From assembly GCA_018806985.1 (NCBI GenBank), contig JADANN010000197.1, positions 637,501 to 701,500 on the forward strand: DNA of 64,000 nucleotides, written 5' to 3'. Under the pieces are notes generated by a model that saw nothing but the letters and a program-made list of their open reading frames with translations, did no database searches and had not been told where the DNA came from. Positions 10,039 through 21,869 of this stretch are shown in pieces; position 1 is the stretch's first letter; each line of letters begins with the position of its first letter. This DNA is from Angiostrongylus vasorum (lineage: Eukaryota > Nematoda > Chromadorea > Rhabditida > Metastrongylidae). The position numbers and the translations under genes are program-made.

Positions 10039-13000
10039 ATGCCAAACGTGAATGTTAAATGGGGTAAGGAGAAGTACAGTGTTCTACTTGATTTTGACGA
10101 ATCGCCACTCGTCTTCAAGTCGCAGCTGTTCGCTCTTACCGGTGTGCCTCCGGATCGGCAAAAAGTTATGATTAAAGTTGGTGGTTTGTTCATTCATTTC
10201 CTTGTTTAATACCGATGCCCTTAAAAGCATGCGTAATTAAGTGGAAAGTCCTTTAAAAGAGAAGGTTACATTTCATTCTGTGTTAAAGACTACAATGACC
10301 TCAGTACCTCCTTTTATGAGCAGATTAGGATATGGGTTTTCTTTCGTGATAACAGTGGGCTGCAATAATTAAAATATCATCTAACGATATTTTTTCTGTG
10401 AAGTATGCTTTCCTTATTAGAGCCCTTAGTGACTTAAGGTCTTAAACTAAAGGACCTGTTTCTCAAAGGACGCATTGTTTTGTTTAACTGCCTATTTTTC
10501 AGGGAAGAACGTTGAACGACGACACGTGGAATGGAATAACAGTAGTTGAAGGAGCAATGATAATGATGATGGGAAGTGCTGATGCCGTTCCTCCGCCACC
10601 GAAAACAGAACAAGAAGAAGAACGTAATGATTCAGTGCGGAGTGACAGCAATACCATACGGCTGCCCAGTGGTCTGAAGAATTTAGGGAATACTTGCTAC
10701 ATGAATTCTGTTTTACAAAGTTTCAAGGTCAGTGGTCCTTGACGGTATGCTCAAAATTGGTTTCCACTCTTAGTTGCTTCTGATACTGATAACATAGTTA
10801 CGTTACAGACTCATTTTCCGCGAACTCTTCATTATGTCTTCCCTATTTCCTTCATAGTTTAGACCATACCGGAGCTCAAGGATGGTCTTCGGCGTTTTAA
10901 TCAGGGGATTCAAAATCCTGACGCAAATCAAAGAATGGTGATGGCAGTGAAGAGTGTCTACGAAATGCTAGACAACCCACGTCGAATTGACGAGCCCCTC
11001 GTTCCATTTTTTATGCTCCAAGTATGCCTTTTTCTACCATTTCATGTTTAGAATGTTCACAAAGGTGGCTTTCAGCAGGTTTTGTTTTTCGGCTGGAGTG
11101 TAGAAGATGTTTTTCTCCTTCTCGCTCACCAGAATTGCGCAGTTCCCTCACTCTGTTTCTGGCGAAAAGGTGGTGACATGTAGCTCGTCGTGCTCTGCAT
11201 TGGCTGATGGCTGTGCTCATGATTAACTTACATTGCTACTCTAAGATAGACATAAACCTTAGTTATGAAGTAGGTCTGCAAGCCCCCCACTCCACACATC
11301 CCAACATACTTCCCAATCACTTGATTGCAAACTTTTTGCCGAATCAAATTGCGGGATTCATCCTTCATAGGCGCAGAAACACCTACTCATGTATGTCATT
11401 ATATGCATAAAGCTGGCTCTAAAGCTCTCGGCGTTGATCAATCCCCTGAGGGATGCGCCATGTATTCGACTTCATTAAGTATCATTGGAGGTGATTGAAT
11501 GCATATCTGGCCTTTACAGTGACTCGTGGTGGCCTACCGATGTATCGAGCCAGTGCTGCTATCCTCCCAGACAAGTCTGGTACCAATTTGCCGACCCTGG
11601 AGGGATGTAAGGCTTGGTGGGCCATGGGGGGCGCGGGGGTTCGATTCCATGTGTGTGCTGCAGCGGCTCCTCCAACCACTGCGCCACACGCGCCCTTTTT
11701 CATTATATGCATATGGAAAATAACTCTACATCCCAGGCGACTTAGATATAGAGACATCGCAGCAGAGCCATTTGCGTCACAAGGCGTTGTCCCTGAAGAT
11801 TTCGTTTAACACTCAATTTGAAGTCTGGAAAGTGCTACGTAGTTCACGATTCACGGTCGATGATCATTCGCATCGCCGACATCCGTCTGTTAGTCCACAG
11901 AGTAGCATCCAAGGGTTTTTCCTGTTGTTCCTTTCAGTACTCCTGTGCCTATGTATTGGATGAAAGTAGCACCGTCTCCGCTATAAACCTCGTCTTACCA
12001 GCTTTTCTCGACACACTAACTTGTTATACAGGAACGCATACAGAGCAGTGACTAGAGGTGTTTTGGAATACACACGTGGTGGTGGCTACCCGCGCCCGGG
12101 GCTCACTAGGCTTTCCTTCCGTCATAGGTCTGCACATTTGTATCAAGCTTATCTAGGGTGATAGTGGCACTGACTTGATATATCAGAAGGCCACCACAAA
12201 TCATTGTATATGCCAGACATATATTCAATCATCCCTTACGTTGCTTGTTGACATGGCGCATCTTTCAGGAATTGATCAATGCCGAGAGCTTATTCTTTCT
12301 TCGCCTTAGCTTACTAGGGGAATTGTTTTCCCATTGTTCAAGTGAAGGGCGCGTGTGGCGCAGTGTTCGGAGACGCCTTGCAATACACATGAGATCGATT
12401 CCCGCCCCCCAGTCCCACCAAACTCTCCGGGCTCACCATATTAGTACCAGACTTGTCTGGGAGGATAGTAGCACTGGGTCGATACATCGATAGGCCACTG
12501 CGAATCATTGTAAAGACCAGATATGCATTTAATTGCCTCCAAACGATGCTTAATGAATTGGAATGCATGGCGCACCCCTCAGCGATTGATCAGCTCCGAG
12601 GCCTTTATCCTTTATTTATTCTTCAAGTCGATCGCTTAGTACTTTATACTGTTACATTCGCGAAGAGCTGTGCAGTTCCAATTACTGACTTAGTTTTGTA
12701 CTAGTAACTTCGTTTGTATAAATTTCTAGTGGTTAGGACAACTGAAGGTCTTAATCATTAAATTATACTGAATAGTCAAGCTCCACAACAGAAGTTTGGT
12801 GTCGGTTTAATTATTGTACATTATTGTACTGTACCGCCAATTTTCCCACTTTTCACAAGAAGCGTCACATTTTTCGCTACCGTCAGTCCAACATTTCAAC
12901 TCTTCTTTTTTCTATTCTCTAACGTCCCGATCTATTAATGTTTTCTAGGCACTGCATAGCATATTGCCTCAGTTCAGCTCTAGGGATGAGCATGGCCATC

Positions 13001-16000
13001 TGGAACAACAGGACGCCAATGAATGCTTTTCCGAGATTCAAAGAATGTTGCTGAGTGCACTCTCGGCGAACAAGGGTAGTTCGATTTTGTTCCTATAGTT
13101 AACCGGTCGGCACCAAATTTTTTTTTCCAACGAACGCAGCCATTGCTAACTAGCACGTCATGCATCGTTACTTTTCTTAGAGCATATCGGCATGGATATA
13201 CGCGAGTTTTTCCGCGGACGGTATCAAGTGAGGCAGAAATGTCTTGAATGCGACGATGAGCCGGTTCAGAGCACAACCGAAGAGTTTTATCAGGTTCCAT
13301 TAATTTTATGTACTGGTTTTAGAAAGTGCTCTAATTGTTTGCATTTTACGTTATTTGTAAAGCAAATGATTCAGTTAAGCGTACAATATCGTGTTTTCAT
13401 TTTCTTTTTTAGCTTTCTTGTTTCCTGTCACCAGAAGTGAGGTATATTCAAAGTGGAATCAAAGAGAAACTCTCTGGAGAGATAGAGAAAACAAGCGCGA
13501 TTCTCGGTCGAAATGCCAAGTGGGAACGAAATGTGAGTGATGAGGGAGCTGAAACAACCTAGAGCTGAAATATATGTTCGTGCTTTGTGTCGTCGTGATT
13601 TGAAAAGTCCGTATAGTTAAGTAATATTGTAATATGGATAACACTAATACTCAGTATTCACAGAGTTTTCAACTAAGTTTGCTCATTTGTTCTGAATATT
13701 TAGATGAAGGTTCTTTTTATGACTTTGCTTCAGGTTCTTATTGATCGGCTTCCAGCTTATGTATCTGTACAAATGGTCCGTTTTTTCTACAAAGAAACGA
13801 ACCAGGTAAATGAAACAAGACTCCATTTAACCACAGTGATGCTGAGATGTTTGCAAAACTCGGAACCCCTGGCTAGATTTGGACACCCAAGGACCGTTTC
13901 CGGAATCACACATGTTACCCAGTGCACCATGAAGTCCTTGCTTTGCCTTTCTCTCAGCCAGTTTTCCTTTTCTTTTTCCGAACGGTGCTTTCAGCAATCA
14001 CCCATCAGCGAGAGTGATCTGGGGAGCACAAACCGGCATTGAACTCAGTTAAACTAATGCTGCAGTCGAATTCACAGTGGTTAACTTTCGATTTACTGCT
14101 TATTATTTTTTTCGTTTCCCAGATCATTCCCGTTTACGGTTGATTGCTGAAAGAACCGTTATGGTTAAAAAAGAAAAGAACCGGCTGAAAGAATGGCAAA
14201 GCGTGCACCTTGGTGGTGTAGTGGGTGGTATGTGAGCCTTGGTAATGTCGCGTTTTCGAAGTTCACTTTGGGTTCCGAGTTATGTTCAAGTCATAGCATC
14301 ATTGTGGTTGTATTTCACATAGTGGCCTGTCATGAAAAATAATAGGCAGGAAGTAGGACTTTAGACAGTGCTTCATTCATCTACATATTTTTTTCTGATT
14401 GGAAAATCATGCAAAAATTGGATTAGCGCAGAACTTTAACTAAGGAAGTGTCTAGATTTTTTCAAAATTTGAAAAAGATTAACAGAAGCTTCTTTTTTCA
14501 AACTACTACAGAACTGTAGGAACGAAAATGTGCTGACAGCAAAATAAAAGTCTTTTATGTAGGTGAACGCAAAAATTTTGAAAGACGTCAAATTCCCGAT
14601 GATCCTCGATCTTCATGACATATGCACACCGGACCTCCAAGAGAAGCTGATTCCACAGCGAGATGCTGTTAAAGTAGTTTTCACGTAAAAGTTGTTAAAC
14701 ATTTAGTTTTGAGAACGACCATATTCATGTGGATTTTCATTGTAAATGTTTAGAAAGAAGAGGACGCAAAAATTGAACGTATGCGGAAGCAAAAAGTGGA
14801 AGGCACAGATCCGAAAGTAGGTTGATTGGACTTTCTGGCTTTTATTTTGTTGTAGCTGCTGGTGATATTTTAGGGATTTAAAGAACTTCCAAATTATTTG
14901 GTTGTTTGTAAACATTAAGAAGATAAAGCAGCTTTGTCTCTTTCTATGAGTGGTTAAATAGTTAGTTCACCATAATTCACCATATTTTTCTTACCTTTTT
15001 TTTCCATTAGACTGTGGAAGACGATGGGATTCCATTACCGTTCTCATTTTCTGATGACGAAGGTAGCAACAATTCTGGTTTTTACGAGCTGAAGGTTTGA
15101 TCTTGATTCTCTTTTTCCTGTCACCACTAGTTATAGTGTATATAGGGCCAATTTTTGCATTCTTGAGTTTTCAGTTTGTGACAGTGTTGATGCTTTCAGT
15201 ATTTTTGTAGGCTGTAATAACTCACAAAGGTCGCTCCTCAAATTCTGGCCATTATGTTGCTTGGGTGCGAATGGATGAGGACAAGTGGGCAATGTGTGAT
15301 GACGACCACGTTACGTCAGTTACTTCAGATCAGGTGTTCTTTTTTTGAAATTCTAATGTTTCTCTGAATAACCTTGGTGATATTGACTAGTCGGAGTCCG
15401 TTTCGCAAAAAACTGTAGGAAGGTACAATATTTCAAGTTTTGTACTAGGACTTCACTATGGATATGGTAGTTAAAAAATAGCACTCTTGGCAGCGTTGTT
15501 CCTAGGTATTATTGTCAAATAGTGTTTCTCAGTGAACATCTTGCACTTGGTAATTGGTGCACGTAGTCATTTTTTTTAACGTTTTATTTACATATTTTTT
15601 GCTTGTTTCTTAGTCTTTTATTTGAATCAGAGACATTGCTAGAGTAGTTTAATCGTGATATGCAACGCAAGAACGAATTAGTTTTTCTCACTTGGGGTGA
15701 ATTTTAGAATTTTGCTATCAAACAGAAAATCTTTTGTGCTCAATAGCAAGTGCGAGTGTTTCTCGTATTTGGGCTATTCAATGGTAGAGTTTATGTAACG
15801 TGGTGAAATGATTTAGTGTAATGTAAATGAGTGAGGTCTCATTACCCAAGTCCTCTACTTGTGTCGAATTGAGTTTCGAGTTTTTTATTTTGTTTTATTT
15901 TATTTTATTTATTTATTTTTTCTTTTTTGGAAGAATAAACCACTGAATTCCCCATTGACTCCTTCTCAGAAGTCTTTACACAGCACATCTGCATTCAAAG

Positions 16001-18551
16001 CCTTAGCGAATGTACTTCACTTAACTTGACACCGTCATGTTTGTATTTCTCTGACTATAATCCTTGTCATATAACATGTATTTGGAACCTATAGAGCAGC
16101 AGTTCGAGGTGCCTTGCAGTATACACATTTACGTTTTGTTCGATCCCGCGCTGCAGACCAACTGGACCGAATCCAGAAACCTATTCAACAATATTGCAAT
16201 GTAACTTTAACTATTGCGCTACAAGTGCCGTAGTAGTAACGAGAACACGAAGTTAGTGGGGCGCATTGATTAGAAGTGTTCTGGGATACGCACATGGTAG
16301 TTGACAAGATCTAGCTTGGGTGGTCGGCAAATTGGTACGACTTGTCTGGGAGGATAGCAAACTAAAATAAACTGGCTCGATACATCGATAGTCCACTGCG
16401 AGTTATTGTAAAGGCCAGATATGCATTCAGTTACCTCCAGGCGACGCTTAATGAAGTCGAATGCATGGCGCATCCCTCATGGATTGATCAACGTCGAGAC
16501 TTTATCCTTTTTTATAGAGAATTATGCATTCGACGATATGTAGCGGTGCTTGATGAAGTTGAACACATGACGCATATCTTAATGATTAGTCATCATCGAG
16601 AGATATATCTTCTTTTTAAGCCAACATGGCTTTCTTTCATTGGTTTCTCACTATGCAGGTATTTTAGGGGTTTGTTGGCAATTAGGATGATATTGTTACC
16701 TTACATTGTCATTTATTTCTTTTGGAATCAAGCTTAATTTCAATTTATGCATATCACATTGATATGTGACAATTGAACTGATGTAATGGAACAGAATTTA
16801 ATGTTGCATGGGATTCTTTCTTGGTTAATTCGAATGCTTTGTTGTAATGAGTGTAAAAATTTGGAGTTCTACAATGAAGTTTGTTGGATCAGAAGCATTT
16901 ATAGGGATGGTAGTTACTAAATGATATAGAGGTTTTGTATTGTAGACAAGGATGTAAAATATGAGTGTCCTAGTCACCATTTATAATTGGGCGCCGTGAA
17001 GTAACCTGCTTTAATCTAGAATGCTTTTTTCAAGAAATTTTGTACCCGTATCTCTACTGTAACAGATGAGATCGCATTCTTATTTTGAATTTTACTTTTA
17101 TTTACTTGGATGCTTGGATGACCCGTCCTCACTGGTTGTGCGAGTTCCAGCAAAATTCCCATGTTTGAGCGTTTTGTTGGTTTAGCCATTGCGATTCCTT
17201 GGAATACCGAGGTCAGCTTAGCCAAGGTCTGTCCCAGGTCGTCATCACCACAGGGGAGTCGCCGCCCTTATGAATCAGAGGGAGATTTCCCACCATGCGA
17301 ACAGTTTGATACCAGGACGTTGATGGATCCTGGTATTGGTTTACTTTTAGCTGGTCTTGCTGGTGCAAACGCCAACCTTCTCAACATGGGAGACCCGGCC
17401 GGGGTATGAATTCCCTCCCGGTGTGCATCGCAGCCCGACACCCAGGAACACCTGCCAAGCACGATGAGGTGGTAAACCGTTGGGACTAAAATTCCTGAAA
17501 GTAACTTGTTGAGCTCCTCATCGTTGCGCACAGTGAGTTGGAGATGGCGAGGGTTGATGCGAGTCTTCTTGTTCTCACGGGCGGCATTGCCATCCGATTC
17601 CAGTGCCTCAGCGCAGAGGTACTCGAGTACGGCTGTCAAGTAGACTGGAGCTCCACCTCCAATACGACCGGCATAGTTGCCTTTGCAAAGCATACTTTGA
17701 AGGCACCAACGGGGAACTGCAAACCGGCACGGGCCGATCGGGACTTGGACTTGCCTCTGGTCTTCGCTTAATCTGTTTCCATAGCCAGACATTATCATGA
17801 CGTTGCGCGATAGGAACAGTCACGGACCAATTTTAGTTTTACAATTTTTTAATTAATGGATCTTAATGTCTATGATTGATGTTTACTGTACTTAACGATG
17901 GAACCAACACTTATACAAGATGTAGTCCATTCTTCATATTGATAGGGACGTAATCACAATGAAGTTTTGTCTTTATGAGTTTTTTTTTCATAAATGTGCG
18001 TACATGTAAAACTAGGATAAACGTACAATAAAAGTGTAATGAGATGAAAATTTCAAGGACTTTGAGAGTCCTCCCGTTTTTTCTTTTCTTACGCCCTTCT
18101 TTTAAAACAAAGCACTTTTGCTGTATGGCTTCCTTTTGAATCGATCAACTCATCTTTATTCGACTCACTGCAGTTTTCCTGTATGTTAGAGAAGCCGTGG
18201 TGAACAAGACTGTACTGTCTGTTGACCTCCTTACTAGCCTTTTTCCGAGTGGTGGTGCAAATCAGATGCACCTCGGTCGCATCTACAAGTTTGCTTTCGG
18301 AGCTAGGGTGTTAGGGAGTAAAAAATTTATTCCATGTGGTATTTGCAGTAATAAGATGTATGGATCTCGTTAATGTGAATGTGATAGTTCTCCTCTTTCA
18401 GATTTTGAAGTTATCTGGTGGTGGTGACTGGCACTGTGCATATGTTCTACTTTACGGTCCACGTATAGTCAAAGAGTATCCGGAATTGAAAGATGAGAAA
18501 GAAAATATAGTGGAACAAACGAAAGAGACCGAAGGCATGAAGACAAATTAG
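10039..18551 (+). CDS. usp-14: USP14-like proteasome-associated deubiquitinase
   Basis: Twelve exons join in frame to 494 codons, the same length as human USP14: 10039-10176, 10503-10727, 10863-11021, 12949-13075, 13181-13293, 13413-13532, 13734-13805, 14563-14673, 14754-14816, 15011-15094, 15211-15333, 18402-18551. The N-terminal ubiquitin-like domain (about residues 1-75, with VKWGKEKY and [11 protein letters not shown]) targets the 26S proteasome in this family. The peptidase C19 domain has the Cys box [16 protein letters not shown] (nucleophile Cys111) and the His box [11 protein letters not shown] (His418) followed by [14 protein letters not shown] and [10 protein letters not shown] are further family signatures. 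It trims ubiquitin chains at the proteasome. All junctions use GT/AG; the first exon must end at AAA|GTTGGT to keep phase. Introns 3, 7 and 11 are loaded with SINEs, and intron 11 (3.1 kb) holds an antisense histone pseudogene. Confidence 0.95.
11410..11699 (-). mobile_element. SINE1 copy with 14-bp TSD, USP14 intron 3
   Basis: Full-length SINE1, antisense to the host gene. The direct repeats TCATTATATGCATA at 11396-11409 and 11700-11713 are a perfect 14-bp target-site duplication, so this is a young insertion. Confidence 0.92.
12047..12297 (+). mobile_element. Degenerate SINE1 copy, USP14 intron 3
   Basis: Collinear with SINE1 but heavily substituted: AGGCCACCACAAATCATTGTA, GCGCATCTTTCAGG and GATCAATGCCGAGAGCTTAT are recognisable. 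The head is eroded. Confidence 0.7.
12348..12618 (+). mobile_element. SINE1 copy, USP14 intron 3
   Basis: Full-length SINE1 with the head GCGCGTGTGGCGCAGTG. The flanks TTCAAGTGAA and TTCAAGTCGA suggest an eroded target-site duplication. It lies directly after a degenerate SINE1 in the same orientation. Confidence 0.85.
13829..14360. repeat. Inverted pair of SINE3 copies in USP14 intron 7
   Basis: The left arm (about 13829-14075, minus) and right arm (about 14095-14360, plus) are diverged SINE3 copies facing each other. Both carry the GATTGCTGAAAG block and the CATTGTGGTTGTA-type end. The arms are about 250 bp with a 20-bp spacer, so the intron RNA could fold into a long imperfect hairpin. 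Confidence 0.65.
16269..16610 (+). mobile_element. SINE1 copy with extended 3' segment, USP14 intron 11
   Basis: The SINE1 core and tail run to about 16515, then continue into a second tail-like unit (GAATTATGCATTCGAC, GACGCATATC, CATCGAGAGATATATC). The first 40 bp of that extension also occur next to the SINE1 at 7.85 kb, reversed with it. The head is degenerate. Confidence 0.65.
17108..17490 (-). mobile_element. Family C element, USP14 intron 11
   Basis: The best-preserved family C copy. On the minus strand it ends GACGGGTCATCCAAG then CATCCAAGTAAATAA, an RTE-like tail of short ATCCAAG repeats. Its 5' end abuts the truncated C-terminal end of the histone H2A pseudogene. Confidence 0.65.
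17491..17792 (-). pseudogene. Histone H2A pseudogene, antisense in USP14 intron
   Basis: An intronless minus-strand copy of histone H2A. The histone fold is clear: [60 protein letters not shown]. The N-terminal third is readable only by changing frame twice: MSGYGNRL, then [19 protein letters not shown] in another frame, then back to the fold. The C-terminal tail is missing and the frame runs into a family C element. Key residues are also changed, for example a Cys in EYLCAE. It could be a retrocopy or a decayed relic of a histone cluster; I see no other histone gene in the window. Confidence 0.85.
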
Positions 18552-19760
18552 AATTTGGTCATTACTGTTGATTAACTAAATATTTCTGATCTTGTCTGAC
18601 ATTTTCTTTTCTCGGGTGGACGTTGGTATTCCTATTAGGTTATTCCTGACGTACCAAGCGACAGTAGTCCGCAAGAGAGCACAATTTTGCCGTGATTTTA
18701 CTTTGTGCTTCACAAGTGCAATTAATTCCGTGGTTTTTACCTTAACATTGCAGAAATTTGTTGTTCTACAAGAAGTAAACTATCTGAGACAAATCAAGAA
18801 TAACGCTTCTGTTCTTTTATGGTAAAAGTACAGAGGACCGTGAGAAAGCAGGTTTTCCGGAGAACTTGTTTCCTACGGAAACGGAAATAATCACGGTTGA
18901 TTAAATTTTCTTCACCTGCTAGTTGTCTTAAGCCATAGACTACAGTAGGGATTGATGTCACTGCGTGTATGTTTTTATGAAGTGGACTATTTGCAGTGGT
19001 GCTAAATCGTGCTATTTTCCGGGCTTATTTTGATGTGAAGAGTTTTTTTTCCTACAGTTTTTGTATTCAGTTGATATACCTCGTCCAACACAGACGTTGT
19101 ACGTAGTGAATGGAGAGCTATTCTCTACACTTAGCAATTTACAAGAAACCACGACCGCCGAGTAGAATTGGGCATAGTCGAGTATATATTAGAGCCCAAA
19201 TACTCGTGGCTTTGAGCTACGCTTTATTTATGGGATAAACATATATTCATCTACCGTTTACCACTATCGGTTCACTACCAAAGTGTCATGGTGGATGTTC
19301 TTGGACGTGAAATTAGGGTCTTATCAGCCCATCCACTCAGAAGGATTACTCAAGTTGAGAACTTGCCCACGCATCAGAATACTAGCTTGGGTAGCGTTGA
19401 GCTGGAGTTATTTACATCCATTCATCTTTGTCGTCTGTAAAACTTTTTTTATATTTATATTTCATGCCGACACAGTGTGTAGTTCAGGGAAAACATTCCA
19501 CTCATGAAAGCATTAGATCTTCATTTGTGAACCTTCATTGTTTCTCGAAGTGGACAATATTTTTTGTACTCTGAAGTGAATTTTTAAGTTTAGCATGGAA
19601 AGCGTCAGTAGAAATAATATACACTGGCCATATATTCTTATTAAAAATTACTTCCTTCAGAATTGCATAGATATATAACAGTTATAGTAGTAATTAGTAA
19701 GAACTTCTTTTCTCCGTGACAGTTTCAAAACCGAGAAGTTGGAAAGTCCGATGAGACATC
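18552..19760. other. USP14 downstream region, no gene seen
   Basis: AT-rich sequence with only short frames. It presumably includes the USP14 3' UTR, but I cannot place a convincing AATAAA close to the stop. Confidence 0.4.
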
Positions 19761-19925
19761 TATCTGACGAATGTGTGGCACAACCACAATGTTGCTGAGA
19801 TATTTGCAAAACTCCGGACAGCAGGTGTCTACGGTGGGGAACGAATGCGCTATTACCATTTCCTAGGGCTAGCGCGTTCACCACCACCACGCGGGTGCTT
19901 CGTTTCGCATGTCTCTTAGTTAGCT
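19760..19925 (-). mobile_element. SINE3 copy
   Basis: Minus-strand SINE3 head region: GCTGAGATATTTGCAAAACTC, GGTGTCTACGGTGGGGAACGA and the CACCACCACGCGGGT block. It faces the tandem array next to it. Confidence 0.65.
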
Positions 19926-20037
19926 TTCAATGAATCAGTGCCATCACTGATCTAAAATGCAAAATGTGATGTAAACTATAAAAGGCAGTAAATAAAGAGT
20001 TAACACTGTGATTCTCGACTACAGCCTCAACTTGACG

Positions 20038-20940
20038 GGGGTTCAATGCCGATTTGAGCTCCCCAGATCAATCCTGTTGACGGGTGATTGTTGATGGCAC
20101 TGGTCGATAGAAAACTAGCTGAGAGACAGGCGAAACGAAGGACCCGCATGGTGTGGTGGTGAACGCGCTACTCCCCGGAAAGGACAATAGCGCGTTCGTT
20201 CCCCACCATAGGCACCTGCGGTCCAGAGTTTTGCAAATATCTCAGCATCATTAAAGTTATATTTCGCAACGCATAACCTGCCGCTAAAAAAGAGTAGGCA
20301 GTAAATAATAAGTCAAAATTGTGATTATAACTATAGCCTCAGCTTAACTGGGTTCAATGCCGATTTGGGCTCCCCAGATCAATCCCGTTGACGGGTGATT
20401 GCTGACGGCAGAAGATCGATAGAACTAGCTGAGAGACAGGCGAAACGAAGGACCCGCATGGTGTGGTGGTGAACGCGCTACTCCCCGGAAAGGACAATAG
20501 CGCGTTCGTTCCCCACCATAGGCACCTGCGGTCCAGAGTTTTGCAAATATCTCAGCATCATTAAAGTTATATTTCGCAACGCATAACCTGCCGCTAAAAA
20601 AGAGTAGGCAGTAAATAATAAGTCAAAATTGTGATTATAACTATAGCCCTCAGCTTAACTGGGTTCAATGCCGATTTGGGCTCCCCAGATCAATCCCGTT
20701 GACGGGTGATTGCTGACGGCAGAAGATCGATAGAACTAGCTGAGAGACAGGCGAAACGAAGGACCCGCATGGTGTGGTGGTGAACGCGCTACTCCCCGGA
20801 AAGGACAATAGCGCGTTCGTTCCCCACCATAGGCACCTGCGGTCCAGAGTTTTGCAAATATCTCAGCATCATTAAAGTTATATTTCGCAACGCATAACCT
20901 GCCGCTAAAAAGAGTAGGCAGTAAATAATAAGTCAAAATA
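20038..20940 (+). repeat. Three tandem copies of a ~310-bp SINE3 unit
   Basis: The block GAACGCGCTACTCCCCGG recurs at 20161, 20471 and 20782, a period of 310-311 bp. Each unit holds TTGACGGGTGATTG, the tRNA-like head (GGTGTGGTGGTGAACGCG as A box, GCGTTCGTTCCCCACC as B box), GCAAATATCTCAGCATC and the tail with GCCGCTAAAAAGAGTAGGCAG. Units 2 and 3 are nearly identical, so they arose by recent tandem duplication, which is unusual for a dispersed SINE. Confidence 0.85.
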
Positions 20941-21221
20941 GTAAAACAAATTTTTACGCATTCTTGTTGATGGTGATTTATGAAGATGATAAGCTGATGG
21001 ATATGATCAGATAGAGAGAGAAGTGATCTTGACGAAGGTGCCGGTAAGCGATCCGGAACCATTTTCTCAGACGAGAGGTTTACATTATCCAACATTCACT
21101 GAAGGAAACGATCCTCTATGCTCAGAGCCCGGAACTAAATGTTCGCTCCGTGTCAGTTTTTAATTGCATTAGTAGTGGAGCAAATGCTTTTAATCCGACA
21201 CTTTTTTTGCATAGCCGGACT

Positions 21222-21360
21222 GGAGTAAGTTGGTCCTAGATATGTCTAAAACCAATATCCTCACTTCGGGTAGACGGGAGACTTGGTGAACCCGGTCAGC
21301 AGTCGGACCAAGGCCTAACTCGTAAGGGACACCATTAATACCACTGCTCTACCCACTAGC
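21222..21360 (-). mobile_element. SINE2-like head fragment
   Basis: On the minus strand a tRNA-like GGGTAGAGCAGTGGTATTAA head is followed by GGTCCGACTGC and CACCAAGTCTCCCGTC, like the start of SINE2. Confidence 0.45.
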
Positions 21361-21544
21361 ATATGTTATGGCAGAATAATTTCACTGGAGTAGTTAGAAA
21401 AAATTTTTTGTGGTGTTTTACTAGTTTATAAGCAACGTCATTTTCATCTACAATGTGTGTATCTGTAGATCAGCCTTGTGATATTCGTTGGTAATTTCCG
21501 GATAAAATCAATTTTCACGTCTAGTGAGCACTTTATATCAGTTT

Positions 21545-21720
21545 ATACGAGGTTGTTACATAAATTTTATTCGGTTGACGTTCCGACGTCTTCTTCTTTT
21601 TTAGAGCCGATGATCCAAGTCGATGGCCCACAGTCGTTCCTCCTTGAGTTGTTGGTGATCGTAGTAGCATCAAATTGAATCCTTTTGAGTGCAGCAACCT
21701 CGCATTTAAGTGCTTATATA
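21545..21720 (-). mobile_element. Remnant with second-type hammerhead-like motif
   Basis: Minus-strand similarity to 47.8-47.95 kb: the shared ACTTGGATCATCGGCTCT block, then GAAGAAGACGTCGGAACGTC, CAACCGAATAAA and AACAACCTCGT. The hammerhead-like core is degraded here (GGAAC instead of GAAAC). Confidence 0.4.
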
Positions 21721-21869
21721 AAAGTTACATCACGATCTCTTGTTAGCTGAACAATACAAAGAAACATGTTTGATATACACGCTGAGGTTAAATATGAAAA
21801 GCCAGTTTAATTGAGTAATTGAGAATAATAGTCATTTATCCCAGAACGATCCATGTTTTCAAAAACAGC

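Noticed and set aside
16465..16737. 90-codon frame in USP14 intron 11, also a similar frame near 7.8-8.3 kb
   Set aside because: The similarity between the two is explained by the shared extended SINE1 tail, not by a protein.
17268..17490. C-terminal extension of the H2A-like frame
   Set aside because: The residues after KLLSG come from the family C repeat read in frame and have no histone similarity.
20038..20940. CRISPR-like regular repeats
   Set aside because: Units are ~310 bp and contiguous with no short repeat/spacer pattern; they are tandem SINE3 copies in a eukaryotic genome.
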